7,247 nt of DNA, from assembly GCA_011777135.1 (NCBI GenBank), contig JAABVY010000265.1:21345-28591 (forward strand), written 5' to 3'. Positions 6,050 to 7,247 of the stretch are shown here, one piece after another. This DNA is from Candidatus Zixiibacteriota bacterium. Lineage in GTDB: Bacteria; Zixibacteria; MSB-5A5; JAABVY01. A model generated the notes under the pieces. It was not told the DNA's origin, did not search any database, and saw nothing but the letters and a program-made list of their open reading frames with translations. Every line of letters starts with the position of its first letter. The first letter of the stretch is position 1. The translations under genes and the position numbers were made by a program.

Positions 6050-6589
6050 ATGGATGCTGGTCATAAACTGGATATTACCCCAAAAACGAAGGTAGGGGAA
6101 TTACTTGCGGAATATCCGCAGCTAGAGGAGACATTGATAGAGATTGCCCCGGCCTTTAAGAAGCTGCGCAATCCGATTCTGAGGAAGACAATCGCTAAGG
6201 TGACTTCATTGCGGCAGGCGGCGAAAGTGGGTAATGTTTCGCTCGGCGAAATGATTAACAGGCTGAGGCGGGAAGCGGGATTGGCAGAAGCGCCTGATTT
6301 GTCCGCTGATTCTTCCGATGAAGAAGCTGTCCGGCCGGAATGGGCGGATGATTCAATAGTCGTAAGTACAATCGATGCCCGTCCCATACTGGATGCCGGC
6401 GAGCAACCGCTCGGGAAGGTTATGTCCGCTTTGAATAAATTGGCACAGGGTGAGACCCTTGTTCTGATAACCCCGTTTGTGCCCGCCCCCATAATTGATA
6501 AGGCCAAAGACAAAGGATTAAAGGTCTGGTATTACCACCCTGAAGAAGAGGAAGTACGGACATATTTTATGATGTCTCCACAAAATTGA
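6050..6589 (+). CDS. DUF1858 - DUF2249 domain protein
   Basis: The 179-aa protein joins two small domains. Residues 7-75 are a DUF1858-like domain of the subtype with KVGELLAEYPQLEETLIEIA (14-33) and FKKLRNPILRKTIAKVTSLR (36-55). An acidic linker (about 78-102) follows, and residues 104-175 are DUF2249, with STIDARPILDAGEQPLGKVM (106-125), LAQGETLVLITPFVPAP (131-147) and GLKVWYYH (156-163). Related DUF1858 proteins often carry a CxxC-type pair; this protein has no cysteine at all, so it cannot bind a cluster through Cys. DUF2249 and DUF1858 often accompany hemerythrin or ScdA/Ric-like iron-sulfur repair proteins. An AGGAG, overlapping the upstream stop, sits 6 nt before the ATG, and the gap to the DUF438 gene is only 9 nt, so both should come from the FNR-box promoter. 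A partner role for the hemerythrin protein is inferred. Confidence 0.85.
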   Translation: MDAGHKLDITPKTKVGELLAEYPQLEETLIEIAPAFKKLRNPILRKTIAKVTSLRQAAKVGNVSLGEMINRLRREAGLAEAPDLSADSSDEEAVRPEWADDSIVVSTIDARPILDAGEQPLGKVMSALNKLAQGETLVLITPFVPAPIIDKAKDKGLKVWYYHPEEEEVRTYFMMSPQN

Positions 6590-6607
6590 GAATATAGCCT
6601 TTAACCA

Positions 6608-6636
6608 TTGACATTAGGCATTACAATTAATTAAAC
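6608..6636 (+). promoter_or_regulatory. Possible promoter for the SDR gene
   Basis: TTGACA (6608-6613) is a perfect -35 box. The element 17 nt downstream, TTAAAC (6631-6636), is a poor -10. If real, it gives a leader of about 80 nt. I see no terminator between the DUF1858-DUF2249 gene and this point, so read-through is also possible. Confidence 0.35.
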
Positions 6637-6712
6637 TTAGCCTCCGAGAAGAATTCTGGAACCGATAAACGACAGAGTCTTTTACATATGCTAAAAAGGG
6701 ACAAGCTGTAAT

Positions 6713-6718
6713 AAGGAG
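6713..6718 (+). promoter_or_regulatory. Ribosome binding site deciding a TTG start
   Basis: AAGGAG lies 7 nt before the TTG at 6726. No ATG or GTG is available in frame between this site and the in-frame TAA at 6666-6668, so TTG is the start. Confidence 0.85.
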
Positions 6719-6725
6719 TAGAAGT

Positions 6726-7247
6726 TTGGGAGACAATTCCTATTGTCTGGTTCTGGGGGCGACCGGTTCGATTGGTTCAGCATTTGTAACGAAGCTGCTG
6801 GATACCGGAAGGCCCGTGACTATATTGGTGAGAAAGCGCGATAAAGCCCTGAAGCTTTTCGGAGAAAATCCGAACCTGGAAATTGCCGAAGGCGACGTTC
6901 TGGATTCAAAGTTGGTTTCGAGACTGGCCAAAGGTAAAAATTTCATTTTTCATGGTGTCAATTTCCCCTACGACAAGTGGAAAGGCAACATGGAAAATGC
7001 TACCCGCAATGTCATAGCTGCCGCCCTGGAAAATGATGCTACGATTCTATTTCCCGGTAATGTATATAACTTCGGTATGACCTCGCCTATCTATGAAGAT
7101 TCGAAGCCGGCGCCAATAACGAAAAAGGGGAAAATCAGGGTTGATCTTGAGCTTATGCTCAAGGACGCTGTGATCGAGGGTAATTGCCGGGTACTGCTTC
7201 TGCGTCTGCCTGATTTCTTCGGCCCCAATGTTACCAATGGGCTGATG
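6726..7247 (+). CDS. NAD(P)-dependent epimerase/SDR-family protein, N-terminal 174 aa (runs off right edge)
   Basis: The visible part is an extended short-chain dehydrogenase/reductase Rossmann domain. GATGSIGSAFV (residues 11-21) is the GxxGxxG dinucleotide loop, VTILVRKRDKA (31-41) the second strand with basic residues that could favour NADPH, and EGDVLD (55-60) the adenine-contacting Asp. NVYNFGM follows where the catalytic Ser/Thr strand should lie, and LRLPDFFGPNVTN is a late core segment as in NAD-dependent epimerase/dehydratase homologues. The usual active-site YxxxK is absent: the aligned stretch reads ITKKGKIRVDLELML, a form I associate with an atypical SDR subgroup with KGxxR. The substrate cannot be inferred and a classical epimerase reaction is doubtful. 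The start is TTG with a strong ribosome site. No stop is reached at the window edge. Confidence 0.85.
   Translation, partial: MGDNSYCLVLGATGSIGSAFVTKLLDTGRPVTILVRKRDKALKLFGENPNLEIAEGDVLDSKLVSRLAKGKNFIFHGVNFPYDKWKGNMENATRNVIAAALENDATILFPGNVYNFGMTSPIYEDSKPAPITKKGKIRVDLELMLKDAVIEGNCRVLLLRLPDFFGPNVTNGLM

Noticed and set aside
6061..6513. 150-codon open frame on the minus strand
   Set aside because: It is antisense to the DUF1858-DUF2249 gene, whose domains and ribosome site are clear.

Overview
The window looks like a chromosomal segment of an uncultured or anaerobic bacterium. It has moderate G+C, canonical sigma-70-like hexamers and clear AGGAG-type ribosome sites. The gene mix (DUF4416, a QueG-like iron-sulfur protein, urocanate hydratase, a DUF438-hemerythrin-PAS protein followed by DUF1858-DUF2249) would suit a candidate FCB-type lineage such as Zixibacteria, but I infer that from gene content only. 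I see no phage, IS element, CRISPR, tRNA or rRNA.

Layout. On the minus strand, a QueG-like double [4Fe-4S] protein (168-836) is followed with a 4-bp ATGA overlap by the start of a DUF4416 gene that runs off the left edge. A 9-bp palindrome with divergent TTGACT hexamers separates this pair from a plus-strand urocanate hydratase gene (hutU, 946-2631), which has no other hut gene in view. After a 225-bp AT-rich gap containing a possible folded leader RNA comes a 377-aa protein (2857-3990). It joins a DprA/SLOG-like Rossmann domain to a C-terminal domain resembling DUF2971/AbiGi-type proteins. A 123-aa protein of unknown function (4065-4436) and a rho-independent terminator follow.

The right part holds a 54-aa two-helix membrane protein (4503-4667), then a two-gene unit: a DUF438-hemerythrin-PAS protein (4808-6040) and, 9 nt later, a DUF1858-DUF2249 protein (6050-6589). 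A perfect FNR/CRP-family box, TTGATTTAAATCAA, lies upstream. Its centre is 41.5 bp before the start point predicted from a TATATT box, the geometry of an FNR-activated class II promoter. This suggests oxygen or nitric-oxide control of a non-haem di-iron sensor or repair module. The window ends inside a TTG-initiated atypical NAD(P)-dependent SDR/epimerase (6726 to edge).

The points most worth following are the SLOG-effector-like fusion with its structured leader and unknown neighbour, and the FNR-box-controlled hemerythrin module. Other observations are smaller: a QueG-like protein without the expected catalytic Asp, and a cysteine-free DUF1858-DUF2249 protein.
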